Of a stretch of DNA of 33,786 nt, positions 6,491-15,114 are shown in pieces. This DNA comes from an uncultured Collinsella sp. Lineage in GTDB: Bacteria > Actinomycetota > Coriobacteriia > Coriobacteriales > Coriobacteriaceae. Numbering within the stretch: the stretch's first letter is position 1; the number at the start of each line of letters is the position of its first letter. Location of the stretch: positions 1-33,786 of the forward strand of contig CALDBJ010000047.1 of assembly GCA_937937835.1 (NCBI GenBank), written 5' to 3'. The translations under genes and the position numbers were made by a program. The notes under the pieces were generated by a model. It made no database searches and was not told where the DNA came from. It saw only the letters and a list, made by a program, of their open reading frames with translations.

Positions 6491-8851
6491 CTAAACGCGG
6501 CGCTTAAGCTGGGCTCCACCCTCGCCGGGCATCAGGCGGCGCGCGTCGTAGACCGAGTCAACGCTGCTGATAGAGGCCAGCAGCGGATCCAGACCACTCG
6601 CGTCCGAAATCTCGACCATAAAGCGCAGGGTTGCAATACCCTCGCGGTTGGTCGACGTGGCGGCAGAAAGGATATTGCCGCCTGCATCGCCAATGGCAAT
6701 GGTGACATCCTTGAGCAGGCCCATGCGGTCCAGGCACTCGACCACGATCTCGACCTGGAAGAGAGTGTCGGCAGCGCCGTCCCACTCCACTTCGATCATG
6801 CGCTCGGGATGCTCCATAAGACCCTTGACGTTGGGGCAGTTGGCGCGATGCACCGAAACGCCACGACCGCGCGTAATGAAGCCGACGATATCGTCGCCCG
6901 TCACCGGATTGCAGCAATGCGCCAGACGGACCAGCAGGCCGCTGTTGCTCTCGCCCTTGACGATAATGCCGTTGCTGGCGCTCTTGCCGCGCTTTTGCGG
7001 CTTGCGGTTGGAGCCGCGGGCAGGCTGCTTGACGACCTCGGCAATGGCTTCGGTCTTGGTGAGCTGCTCCTCGGGCTTGGGGTCCAAGATCTGCTCGACC
7101 TTGTTGCCCACAGCACGTGGGGCGACTTTGCCCGCACCAACGGCTGCGAACAGGTCCTCGAGCTGCTTGTAGTTAAACTGCTCCGCCACGGCGTTGAGCG
7201 CACGCGTGGATCGCGGCGTAGAGATGCCATACCCGCGTTTGCGCAGGTCCTTGGCCAGTATATCGCGGCCGGCAGCAGCGTCATCGTCTTTGGTCGCGGC
7301 GGCGAAATAACGACGGATCTTTGACTTGGCGGAAGGCGTCTTGACGATCTTAAGCCAATCACGCGACGGCTTGGAACTCTTGTTGGTCAGGATTTCAACG
7401 CGGTCGCCCGTCTTGATCTCGTGCGTGAGCGGGGCCACCGCACCGTTGATCTTAGCGCCGACGCAGTGGTTGCCCACCTCGGTGTGAACGGCATAGGCAA
7501 AGTCGAGCGGCGTGGAGCCGGCACGAAGCGCCATGACCTCGCCCTTGGGCGTAAAGACAAAGATCTCTTGATCGAAGAGGTCGACCTTCAGCGAATGCAG
7601 GTATTCCTTGGCGTCAGTGATCTCATCAGACGCAGCCCAATCGAGCGAATGTTTGAGCCAGTTAATCTGGTCGTCCAGACGCTGGGCATCATTGGTCTTA
7701 GACGCAGACGAACCGCCCGACTTCTTATATAGCCAGTGGGCGGCAATGCCGTACTCGGCCTGCTCATGCATCTCATAGGTTCGAATCTGAATCTCGAGTG
7801 GACGGGCTGTGGGGCCGATAACCGTCGTATGGAGCGACTGGTAGTTATTGACCTTGGGCATGGCGATATAGTCTTTAAAGCGACCAGGCATGGGGTGCCA
7901 CAGCGTATGCACTGCGCCGAGCGTGGAGTAGCAATCGCGCACCGAATGCGTGATGACGCGCAGTGCCACCAGGTCGTAGATCTCGGAGAATTCCTTGCCC
8001 TTGCGCTTCATCTTTTGGTAGATGGACCAATAGTGCTTGGAGCGGCCGTTGATCTGGAAGCCCTCCAGGCCAATGCGGTTGAGTTCATCGGTGAGCGTCT
8101 TGATAGTCTCGGTCAGATAGCGCTCGCGAACCTCACGTGACTCTGCCACCATGCGCGCGATGCGCTGGTAGGCGTCGGGCTCCAGGTAAAAGAAGGACAG
8201 GTCCTCGAGTTCCCACTTGATAGAGCTCATGCCCAAGCGGTCGGCCAAGGGTGCGTACACGTCCATGGTCTCGCGCGCCTTAAACAGACGGCGGTCCTCG
8301 CGAAGGGCCGCCAACGTACGCATGTTATGCAGGCGGTCGGCGAGTTTGACGATGATGACGCGAATGTCCTTGGACATGGCGAGGAACATCTTGCGCAGCG
8401 TGAGGGCCTGCTTCTCGTCCATGCTGTCGACTTCGATGTTGGTGAGCTTGGTCACGCCGTCGACGAGCTCTGCCACGGTTTCGCCAAACAGACCCGAAAC
8501 ATCGGCGAGCGAGGTCTCGGTGTCCTCGACGGTATCGTGCAGCAACGCAGCACACACCACGTCGCAGTCCATCTTGAGGTCTGCCAGAATGATAGCCACC
8601 TCGACAGGATGGTTAATGTACATCTCACCCGAGCGGCGCTTTTGGTTGCAGTGCTTCTCGGCGGCAAAGCAGTATGCTTGTTCCACCTTGGAGAAGTCGT
8701 CCTCATTCATATATTTGAGGCACAGGCGCTCCAGCTTGTCGTAGCTGTCCGCCATAATCTCGGGCGGCAGCTCATCGGCATGCTTATAGTGCTCCATCTC
8801 CGAGAACGGCTGGAGGGTGGAATCATGGGCGGTACGGGCTGCGGCATCCAT
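6491..8851 (-). CDS. Bifunctional (p)ppGpp synthetase/hydrolase, RelA/SpoT family
   Basis: The enzyme makes and probably breaks the alarmone (p)ppGpp during amino acid starvation. The 786-residue product has the full long-RSH layout. The HD hydrolase domain (about 60-200) keeps LLHDTVEDT and VKLADRLHNMRTL, so hydrolysis should be intact. The synthetase domain (about 250-370) has RSKHYWSIYQKM, YDLVALRV, RFKDYIAMPKVNNYQSLHTT and EIQIRT. A TGS domain (about 427-490, IFVFTPKGEVMALRAGSTPLD) and a C-terminal ACT domain (about 705-780) follow, for ribosome-linked regulation. The N-terminal about 50 residues precede the conserved core and may be a lineage extension. A purine-rich AAGGGGA motif lies upstream of the ATG. 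It begins 15 bases after the RecJ-helicase gene ends, so the two are very likely one operon. A single Rel enzyme of this kind is usual in Actinobacteria. Confidence 0.95.
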   Translation of the reverse strand: MDAAARTAHDSTLQPFSEMEHYKHADELPPEIMADSYDKLERLCLKYMNEDDFSKVEQAYCFAAEKHCNQKRRSGEMYINHPVEVAIILADLKMDCDVVCAALLHDTVEDTETSLADVSGLFGETVAELVDGVTKLTNIEVDSMDEKQALTLRKMFLAMSKDIRVIIVKLADRLHNMRTLAALREDRRLFKARETMDVYAPLADRLGMSSIKWELEDLSFFYLEPDAYQRIARMVAESREVRERYLTETIKTLTDELNRIGLEGFQINGRSKHYWSIYQKMKRKGKEFSEIYDLVALRVITHSVRDCYSTLGAVHTLWHPMPGRFKDYIAMPKVNNYQSLHTTVIGPTARPLEIQIRTYEMHEQAEYGIAAHWLYKKSGGSSASKTNDAQRLDDQINWLKHSLDWAASDEITDAKEYLHSLKVDLFDQEIFVFTPKGEVMALRAGSTPLDFAYAVHTEVGNHCVGAKINGAVAPLTHEIKTGDRVEILTNKSSKPSRDWLKIVKTPSAKSKIRRYFAAATKDDDAAAGRDILAKDLRKRGYGISTPRSTRALNAVAEQFNYKQLEDLFAAVGAGKVAPRAVGNKVEQILDPKPEEQLTKTEAIAEVVKQPARGSNRKPQKRGKSASNGIIVKGESNSGLLVRLAHCCNPVTGDDIVGFITRGRGVSVHRANCPNVKGLMEHPERMIEVEWDGAADTLFQVEIVVECLDRMGLLKDVTIAIGDAGGNILSAATSTNREGIATLRFMVEISDASGLDPLLASISSVDSVYDARRLMPGEGGAQLKRRV

Positions 8852-8866
8852 CGAGGTCCCCTTCCC

Positions 8867-11800
8867 CTAGGCCCGCGGTACGATCGGGCGGTTAACTTTG
8901 GCTAGCATATCAGAAGCGCACGAATCGAGCGCCCAGCTCCGGAAAGCCGAGAACTCCATGCGCGAGCGCAAGCCCTCCAAATAGCGAATTGACCTGCTCA
9001 ATTGCACGCGGCCGGGGTTTTCGGCCATCGCGATGCGACGGGTGTCGTCAAACCCCGAAACGCGACAGAAACCGAGTTCTTCGAAGATTCCCAGGCCGCT
9101 TGCCACCGAGCGCTCATCGACCGGCGTGCGCGCGTCGATTGCAAGGCACATCTGCGCAATGTCGATATCGCTCGCGCTAAAGGAATCATCCCCCGTCTTA
9201 CCACGGTTGGAGCGCCACATGGTCTGCAGCGCTCGATAGAGCGTGACGAGCTCGTCGCGCTCGGGCGCATAGCAGTCGAGTAGGCGCTCGTTAATGCGGG
9301 CGTCGCGCGACGAGTAGAGCAAGTGAATCACGGCAGGTTGGCCGTCGCGACCGGCGCGTCCGCTCATCTGGTTGAACTCAATGCTGCCAAACGGCATGTG
9401 GTAGAGCACGACATGGCGGATATCGGGCAGGTTGACGCCCTCACCAAAGGCAGAGGTCGAAACGATGCAGCTGAGGCTTCCGTCTCGGAATGCTTCCTCC
9501 ACGCGGCGACGATCGGAGCGCGCAAGCCCCGCGTTATAGAACGCGATGCGGGTCGCGCAATCGGGTACCCGCTTGCGCAGCGTCTTAGCAAGCGCCACGG
9601 ACTGGTCGCGCGAGTTGACGTAGATGACGGTCTTCTCCCCCGTCGCCACAATTGACACCAGGCGGTTCTCGCGGCTCGCAAGGTCTCGGTCATCCTCGAG
9701 CTGCAAGTTCTCGCGCACCGTCTCGTCGACCACCGTACGGGTAATCGGTAGCACGCGGGCGAGCTCGGCCACAACCGGAGCCGTTGCGGTGGCAGTCGTG
9801 GCCAGAACGACCGGGTCGCCCAGGGCCTTGAGGATATCGGGCATGTCGAGATAGGCGCTGCGATCGCCGCCCTTGGCAAGGCCGGCGTGGTGCGCCTCAT
9901 CGATAACGACAAACCCGATGCGCCCCGAACGCGCAAAGCGGTCGCGGTGAATGGACAGGAACTCGGGCGTCGTGAGCACGATGCCGGTGCGGCCCGAAGC
10001 CAAGCCGGCAAACACGTCATCGCGCGCCGCCTCCACGGTCTCGCCGGTCAGCACGCCTACGCCAATGCCGAGCGCGGCCATCGTCGACGAGAGGTGATAG
10101 GCCTGGTCGGCAACGAGCGCGCGCAGCGGATAGACAAAGATGCTCGCACGCCCGCGAAGGACCGCCTCGCGCGCGGCATGCACATGGAAGATAAGAGACT
10201 TGCCGCGCCCCGTTCCCATAACGGCCAGAACACTTTGGCGATCGGCCAGGGCATCGAGCGCCTCGACCTGCGCGCGGTGCGGCTGGTTCGAACCGATAAA
10301 GTTATGGATAAGCGAGCGCGTCAGCTCGGTATAGGAAAGCTGGGCGAGCGTTTGGCGCTTGCGGGACTCCAGACGAAGACCGGCGTCCGCAGGCTCCACG
10401 CCACGGCGAAGCTCACATGCCGGGTCGTCAACGCTGGGCGCCGTGGTATCGCGGACCAAGACATCCTTGATCATGAGCTTGGGCTTTACGCGACCTTGCC
10501 AATGCTCGGCCACGGCCTCGAATACCAGGTCGACGGCGCTATCGCAATTGATGAGCTTATCGATCTGCGGCACGCGGAACATAATGGCCGGCACACTCGC
10601 AGCGCCATCGGTCGCCACGAAGCGCATGTGCTCGCCGGTTTTGCCCACCACGGCACGATCGCACATTGTCACGCCCTCGGCCGCCAACAGCGGCACCTTG
10701 TTGCCCTGGCCAAACGGCTCAAGACGGGAGATTTGCTCGATGGTCTCAATATTCAGCTCGGAGAGGTCAACGGTGGCGGCAACCTCGTCGGTGTCCTCAA
10801 AGTCCTCGGCGGGAAGCTCCGATAGCACGGCCGAAAGGCGACGGCGGAACTCGTCGAGCTTGGACGCCTCGATGGTCACGCCCACCGCACCCGCATGTCC
10901 GCCGCGACGAATCAGCAGATCTGAGCAGCGCTCGACAGCGTCGAACAGGTTGACCTTGCCCACCGAGCGACCCGAACCGCGAGCGATACCGTTTTCGATC
11001 GAGAACAGCAGCGCCGGCACGTGATAACGGTTGGTCAGGCGGCTCGCCACGATACCCTTGACGCCCTCGTGCCAGCCCTCGCCACCCACGACGATTGCGC
11101 GACCGCCATCATAGGTCTCCTCGACCTTTGCCATGGCATCGCGTGTGAGCTCCGCCTCGATCTCGCGACGCTGCCGGTTGATCTCCTCGAGCTCGGCGGC
11201 AAGCGCGCTCGCTTCGATGGGGTCGCGGGCAAGCAACAGGTCGAGCGCCAGCTTGGGATCGGCCATGCGGCCGGCGGCGTTCAAGCGGGGAATGAGCGAG
11301 AATGACAGGCCATCCGCCGTAATGCTCGAAAGGTCCGCCTTGGCGAGCGCGGCAAGCGCGATATAGCCGGGGCGAGCGGTTACGCGCATCTGCTGGATGC
11401 CCTCGGCGACCAGCGCGCGGTTCTCGGGCGTCAGCGGCATCATGTCGGACACGGTACCAAGCGCCGCAACTTCGATCAGCGAACGCCAATACGGCGGCTT
11501 GCCCAGACGCTCGCCCAGAACCTGCACCAGCTTGAGTGCCACGCCGGCACCGGCAAGCTCACGCGAAGGACCCTCGTCCTCGAGCTTGGGGTCGGTCAGA
11601 GGCACGCCCTGCGGCACCTGGTCGGACGGCTCGTGATGATCCGTGACCACCAAATCGATCCCCAGGCTCTCCAGATAGGAGACCTCTTCCTTGGCGGCAA
11701 TGCCGTTATCGACGGTCACGATCAGCTGGGGGCGAGCGAGCTCGTTAACGCGGTCGAGCGCCGCTCGCGAAAGACCGTAGCCCTCGTCAAAGCGATGCGG

Positions 11801-12154
11801 AATAAACGGCGTGACGTTGGCGCCAAACGTGCGCAGTGCCTCGGTCAACAGACAGGTCGACGTAATACCGTCAACGTCAAAATCGCCAAAGACCGCGATG
11901 TGCTCGTGGTTGCGAATAGCGCGCTCAACGCGGTCGGCAACGACCGACATGCCCGGGATAATGAGTGGGTCGGCCCAGTCGCGATCAAGCGAAGGCGTCA
12001 AAAACAGCTGGCCTTCCTCGATGGATGTAATGCCGTGCGCAACCATAATGCGCGCCACCAGCCCGGGTATGCCCAGGCCAGCCGAAAGCTCCTTTTCGAG
12101 CTCGGGGTTTTGCTGAGCGACCGCCCAGCGATGCGTCGTCTTAAGCGATGACAT
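8867..12154 (-). CDS. Fusion protein: RecJ-like 5'-3' ssDNA exonuclease plus RecQ-like SF2 helicase
   Basis: The 1095-residue protein joins two recombination enzymes in one frame. Residues 1-about 570 form a complete RecJ: DHH motifs DFDVDG (91-96), TVDNG (147-151) and TDHHE (171-175), DHHA1 motifs GGEGWHEGVKG (357-367) and RGGHAGAVG (417-425), then an OB-fold region. Residues about 600-960 are an SF2 helicase: GTGRGKS (647-653), DEAHH (752-756), TATAT (787-791) and QMSGRAGRDG (929-938). The last about 135 residues are unassigned and could be a winged-helix region. In other bacteria RecJ and RecQ are separate proteins that resect DNA ends together in the RecF pathway; the fusion suggests coupled unwinding and digestion. 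The aromatic-rich loop typical of true RecQ after DEAH is not evident, so 'RecQ-like' is safer. I start at MSSLKTTHRW. An in-frame GTG at 12199 is the alternative. A 21-codon reading frame overlaps the start. Confidence 0.92.
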   Translation of the reverse strand: MSSLKTTHRWAVAQQNPELEKELSAGLGIPGLVARIMVAHGITSIEEGQLFLTPSLDRDWADPLIIPGMSVVADRVERAIRNHEHIAVFGDFDVDGITSTCLLTEALRTFGANVTPFIPHRFDEGYGLSRAALDRVNELARPQLIVTVDNGIAAKEEVSYLESLGIDLVVTDHHEPSDQVPQGVPLTDPKLEDEGPSRELAGAGVALKLVQVLGERLGKPPYWRSLIEVAALGTVSDMMPLTPENRALVAEGIQQMRVTARPGYIALAALAKADLSSITADGLSFSLIPRLNAAGRMADPKLALDLLLARDPIEASALAAELEEINRQRREIEAELTRDAMAKVEETYDGGRAIVVGGEGWHEGVKGIVASRLTNRYHVPALLFSIENGIARGSGRSVGKVNLFDAVERCSDLLIRRGGHAGAVGVTIEASKLDEFRRRLSAVLSELPAEDFEDTDEVAATVDLSELNIETIEQISRLEPFGQGNKVPLLAAEGVTMCDRAVVGKTGEHMRFVATDGAASVPAIMFRVPQIDKLINCDSAVDLVFEAVAEHWQGRVKPKLMIKDVLVRDTTAPSVDDPACELRRGVEPADAGLRLESRKRQTLAQLSYTELTRSLIHNFIGSNQPHRAQVEALDALADRQSVLAVMGTGRGKSLIFHVHAAREAVLRGRASIFVYPLRALVADQAYHLSSTMAALGIGVGVLTGETVEAARDDVFAGLASGRTGIVLTTPEFLSIHRDRFARSGRIGFVVIDEAHHAGLAKGGDRSAYLDMPDILKALGDPVVLATTATATAPVVAELARVLPITRTVVDETVRENLQLEDDRDLASRENRLVSIVATGEKTVIYVNSRDQSVALAKTLRKRVPDCATRIAFYNAGLARSDRRRVEEAFRDGSLSCIVSTSAFGEGVNLPDIRHVVLYHMPFGSIEFNQMSGRAGRDGQPAVIHLLYSSRDARINERLLDCYAPERDELVTLYRALQTMWRSNRGKTGDDSFSASDIDIAQMCLAIDARTPVDERSVASGLGIFEELGFCRVSGFDDTRRIAMAENPGRVQLSRSIRYLEGLRSRMEFSAFRSWALDSCASDMLAKVNRPIVPRA

Positions 12155-12206
12155 AGGCGCCCACCCCCGATAGGGGCAGGTCGCCGCGATACCTCTCACG
12201 GTTCAT
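12141..12206 (-). CDS. Possible 21-codon leader ORF overlapping the start of the RecJ fusion gene
   Basis: An ATG at 12206 opens a frame reading MNRERYRGDLPLSGVGAYVIA and ends in TAA at 12141-12143. Its last codons overlap the presumed ATG of the RecJ-helicase gene (12154) in another frame. A GAGGA motif lies about 12 bases before it. This could be a translationally coupled leader peptide, but it is short, has no known homologue and may be chance. Confidence 0.25.
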   Translation of the reverse strand: MNRERYRGDLPLSGVGAYVIA

Positions 12207-12262
12207 AGCGATGAGTCCTCTGTGTATGCCCGCTTCGGCAGGCAGATCTGTTGAACGGATTT

Positions 12263-12268
12263 ATTATA
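12263..12268 (-). promoter_or_regulatory. Candidate -10 box for the RecJ-rel operon
   Basis: A perfect TATAAT on the minus strand lies about 110 bases upstream of the RecJ-fusion start and about 57 before the possible leader ORF. The matching -35 region is weak (GATTTG-like), so it is only a candidate promoter. Confidence 0.4.
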
Positions 12269-12333
12269 CCGTGCAGCGCGGATGCAAATCGCCGCAGCAC
12301 GCCGCGGTTTCGGTAAACGATGCCGGTAATCGC

Positions 12334-12348
12334 CTCGAAATATTCGAG
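12334..12348. promoter_or_regulatory. Palindrome upstream of the BASS transporter
   Basis: CTCGAA and TTCGAG flank ATA, forming a perfect 15-base dyad in the divergent region between the RecJ-fusion gene and the plus-strand transporter. It lies 83 bases before the transporter start and could be an operator. No adjacent regulator gene supports this. Confidence 0.3.
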
Positions 12349-12430
12349 CGTTTCTGACGCACGGACGCATGCGAGCGTCTAGCATATCCATTCAAAACGA
12401 ATTCACGAGCAAAGGGAGTCACAAGAGTAT

Positions 12431-13429
12431 ATGAAACAATGGGTTGGACTGGGCAAGTTTCTCGCGGGGCACATGCAGGTCATCGTTCCGATTTGTGTGG
12501 CGCTCGGCGTGCTCTTTCCCCAGCAGATCGGCGTTCTCAAGCCCATCGTTCCCACCTTGTTTGCTTTCATGACGTTTCAGGGTGCGCTCAGCAACACCTT
12601 TCATCAGGTGGCTGAGGTGTTCCATCGTCCCCTGCATCTGATTTTGGCGTTATTTGTCTCGGCTGTGATCATCCCCATCGCAGCGTATGCCATGGGCTCA
12701 CTGTTCTTTGGCTCCAATCCCAACCTTGTCTGTGGCATCGTGCTCGAGTACAGCGTACCCGTGGCAGTCACTGCCTTTATGTGGATTAGCATGTTCGGCG
12801 GCAACGGCCCGCTCGCGCTCACCATCATCCTGACGTCCTCGGTCATCTCACCTGTGACGATTCCTCTTACGCTCAAGCTCCTGCTGGGCGCCACCGTCTC
12901 GATCGACGTGCCGAGCATGATGCAGAATATGGCCTTTATGATCGCCATACCCGCCGTGCTCGGTATCGTCATTAACGAACTCACGCGCGGCTGGGGTCAT
13001 GAGAAACTCTCCCCCGCGCTTTCGCCCGCCTGCAAGTTCATGATGATGGGCGTCATCGCGTCCAACTCCACCGCCATGAGCGAGTACGTGCTGCACATGA
13101 ACATGGTACGCCTGGAAGTCGCCCTCTTTATCCTGGCGTTCGCCATCAGTGGCTTTATCATCGGCATCCTGGTCGCACGTGTCCTGCATCTGCCGTATAG
13201 CGAGACGACCACCATGTGCTTTACCTGTGGCATGCGCAATATCTCTTCGGGCGCCGTCATCGCCACACAGTATTTTCCCGGCGAGGTCGTGTTCCCCGTC
13301 ATGTGCGGCACGATGTTTCAGCAGGTACTCGCCTCGCTTATCGGACATCTCTTTGAACGTCTGACCGGCGAGGAGCGCGCCAAACAGCGCAAGCGGGTCG
13401 AGGCCGGGCGCGACGCGATGGCACGCTAA
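12431..13429 (+). CDS. Bile acid:sodium symporter (BASS) family transporter
   Basis: The 332-residue membrane protein has about ten hydrophobic segments and the features of the BASS/SBF family. These include the N-terminal LGVLFPQQIGVLKPIVPTLFAFMTF stretch (shown only as a landmark), EYSVPVAVTAFMW in the middle, and TTTMCFTCGMRNISSGAVIA near the end, matching the conserved family block before the last helices. Family members move bile acids, pantothenate, pyruvate or other organic anions with sodium. Sequence alone does not decide between them. In a gut species bile acid uptake is tempting but unproven. A GGGAG motif precedes the ATG. The gene stands alone, transcribed away from the RecJ-fusion gene and convergent with the DUF4931 gene, with only 30 bases between their ends. 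Confidence 0.85.
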   Translation: MKQWVGLGKFLAGHMQVIVPICVALGVLFPQQIGVLKPIVPTLFAFMTFQGALSNTFHQVAEVFHRPLHLILALFVSAVIIPIAAYAMGSLFFGSNPNLVCGIVLEYSVPVAVTAFMWISMFGGNGPLALTIILTSSVISPVTIPLTLKLLLGATVSIDVPSMMQNMAFMIAIPAVLGIVINELTRGWGHEKLSPALSPACKFMMMGVIASNSTAMSEYVLHMNMVRLEVALFILAFAISGFIIGILVARVLHLPYSETTTMCFTCGMRNISSGAVIATQYFPGEVVFPVMCGTMFQQVLASLIGHLFERLTGEERAKQRKRVEAGRDAMAR

Positions 13430-13459
13430 GCAGCACTCTTTTCGCAGGCGCTCGCCTTG

Positions 13460-14257
13460 CTACGCGAGCGTTTCCAGATGCGCACGCAGGCGCTCAGCAT
13501 CGATATCGAGCGTGGTCTCGGCATTGACCTGGGCCAGACGATAGCCCACAAAGTAGGGCGAAACCACCCAACGTGGCAGAGCCTTGGCAATGGTCCGGCC
13601 GTCCATGTGGTAGAAGAACAAGTTGTACGACTCCGCGCGACCGCCATGGTGCTCGTGCAGGATATAGCGCAGGGCCACCTGAATCGCATCGGCAAACAGG
13701 TCCGCTTCGGCTTGGTCGCGGGCGTCGTCGCTGGCGGCGATTCCCTGTGGAGCCGAGACGTTGACCTCAAAGAACCCCATGATCGGTTCGGTTGAGATGT
13801 CGACCGAGATTCTCCCCTGTTGCCAGACACTGATGCCTTCAAAGTTGGCTGAGGTCAGCGCCGCATAGCCGTCCTCCTGTTCCAGGCCCACAATCTGCAT
13901 GTGTGGATGGACGAGGCTGCCGCCCGAAAGCGGGCCTTTGTTCTTGTACATGAGCACACTGCGGTACTGTTGGGAATCGATCATCTGCTGCCAACAGCCC
14001 AGGGCAAACCGCATCACATGATGCAGCTCATCCGGTTCATAGGTCACCAGGTCGGCGTCGTGATTGGCAGACTCGATCAATACGGTCTGACGTGTGGCCC
14101 GCAATGTCTTGAACTTATTCTCGAGCCAGATGCAGTCACCATCGCGCTGGATGATGTTGGCAAGCCCCTCCGTGTCGCAAAAGGGGCACGCGGTGCCAGG
14201 GCGACGATTATCGTCGGGCTTACCGCTCGCCTGCTGGACATCGAATACAAGTGCCAC
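13460..14257 (-). CDS. DUF4931 protein, GalT/HIT-like
   Basis: The 265-residue protein resembles the galactose-1-phosphate uridylyltransferase branch of the HIT superfamily. It has an N-terminal zinc-type CPFC (about residue 25), WLENKFKTL, and the nucleotide-binding histidine motif GGSLVHPHMQIVG (about 112-124). It matches what I know of DUF4931, whose function is not established. The HPH motif suggests nucleotidyl transfer or hydrolysis. The start lies three bases after the stop of cutC, so translation of the two genes is probably coupled. No galactose pathway genes are near, which argues against a true galT. Family assignment is fairly sure; the reaction is not known. Confidence 0.75.
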   Translation of the reverse strand: MALVFDVQQASGKPDDNRRPGTACPFCDTEGLANIIQRDGDCIWLENKFKTLRATRQTVLIESANHDADLVTYEPDELHHVMRFALGCWQQMIDSQQYRSVLMYKNKGPLSGGSLVHPHMQIVGLEQEDGYAALTSANFEGISVWQQGRISVDISTEPIMGFFEVNVSAPQGIAASDDARDQAEADLFADAIQVALRYILHEHHGGRAESYNLFFYHMDGRTIAKALPRWVVSPYFVGYRLAQVNAETTLDIDAERLRAHLETLA

Positions 14258-14260
14258 GGG

Positions 14261-14938
14261 CTACACCTCCAGCGGCACAATCTTGGTGCCATGGAGCTCG
14301 GAGACGCCCAGTGCCGCCGCGACCGCGTCGCGATTTGCCGTAGTGATGCCGCCGCCGGGAAGGATGGTCAAACGATCGCCCGCATACTCGATTAAACGAG
14401 CCAGGTAATCGAAATTATCCTCGATCGACGTACCGGCAGCGCCGCCATGCGTGAGGATGCGCGTAACGCCGCAGTCGGCAAGTGTATCAATCGCATCGAG
14501 TTGAGCCTCGGGCGAGAGCTGGTCAAACGCCATGTGAAAGGTGATGTCGATGGGCTCACGCTTGCATTCCTCGGTCGCGCAGCCCGCGGCCATCACGAGG
14601 GCGCCCAACGTAAGCTCGTCGAGCGCCCATCCGCCAGCGCAGGGCTTGCAGCAGCCAAAGACCAAGCCGTCAACGCCGGCGCTTACGGCAAGGCCCAGGT
14701 CCATCTCCATCATGCGCAGCTCGTCTTGGTTGTAATGAAAGTCACCGCCACGCGGGCGAATCATGCACATCACTCGCGCGTCATGCTCGTGAGCATAGCT
14801 GACTGTAGCGCTGATAACGCCGGCAGAAGGCGTGGTGCCACCAACGGCGAGGTTGTCGCACAGCTCGATGCGCTTTGCACCGGCATCGATAGCTGCCGGC
14901 ACCCGCTCAAAGTTCTCGGCACAAAACTCGTACACCAT
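14261..14938 (-). CDS. cutC: CutC family protein
   Basis: The 225-residue protein begins MVYEFCAENFERVPAAIDAG and carries the CutC segments KRIELCDNLAVGGTTPS, MIRPRGGDFHYN and GVTRILTHGGAAG, with the C-terminal LPGGGIT and ELHGT blocks of the TIM barrel. CutC was linked to copper homeostasis in E. coli, but that role is disputed and its enzymatic activity is unclear. I start at this ATG because GGGGGTC lies just upstream. An upstream in-frame ATG at 14995 would add 19 residues unlike the family. It forms a two-gene unit with the DUF4931 gene, three bases apart. The pairing may hint at a shared metabolic role rather than copper. Confidence 0.88.
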   Translation of the reverse strand: MVYEFCAENFERVPAAIDAGAKRIELCDNLAVGGTTPSAGVISATVSYAHEHDARVMCMIRPRGGDFHYNQDELRMMEMDLGLAVSAGVDGLVFGCCKPCAGGWALDELTLGALVMAAGCATEECKREPIDITFHMAFDQLSPEAQLDAIDTLADCGVTRILTHGGAAGTSIEDNFDYLARLIEYAGDRLTILPGGGITTANRDAVAAALGVSELHGTKIVPLEV

Positions 14939-14996
14939 AGATAGACCCCCAAAGACAGCAGATGTTTTCCGACGGGCATTGTCACACATCCCCATG

Positions 14997-15065
14997 AAGT
15001 TGCGGTGGAATAGGGACTGTTTTGGCCTCTGAGACTCCCATTTAGTCCCTATTCCACCGCAACTT
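14997..15065. repeat. 69-base element with perfect 22-bp inverted repeats
   Basis: Positions 14997-15018 are the exact reverse complement of 15044-15065, enclosing a 25-base loop. The arm starts AAGTTGCGGTGGAATAGGG. It lies between the liv operon terminator and the cutC promoter region. Perfect arms of this length with a non-conserved loop fit a small MITE-like or otherwise mobile hairpin, or a transcript-end structure. No second copy is in the window and no target-site duplication is obvious. Confidence 0.7.
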
Positions 15066-15104
15066 AAAAAGGGGGCGCTGACCGGGTTGGTCAGCGCCCC
15101 CTTT
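15066..15104 (-). terminator. Terminator of the liv operon
   Basis: GGGGGCGCTGACC (15071-15083) pairs perfectly with GGTCAGCGCCCCC (15089-15101), followed on the minus strand by TTTTTAAG. It lies 11 bases past the livF stop. Confidence 0.92.
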
Positions 15105-15114
15105 GTTGAATGGA

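Noticed and set aside
12203..12391. 62-codon minus-strand frame upstream of the RecJ fusion
   Set aside because: No ribosome-binding site or homology, and it covers the candidate promoter region.
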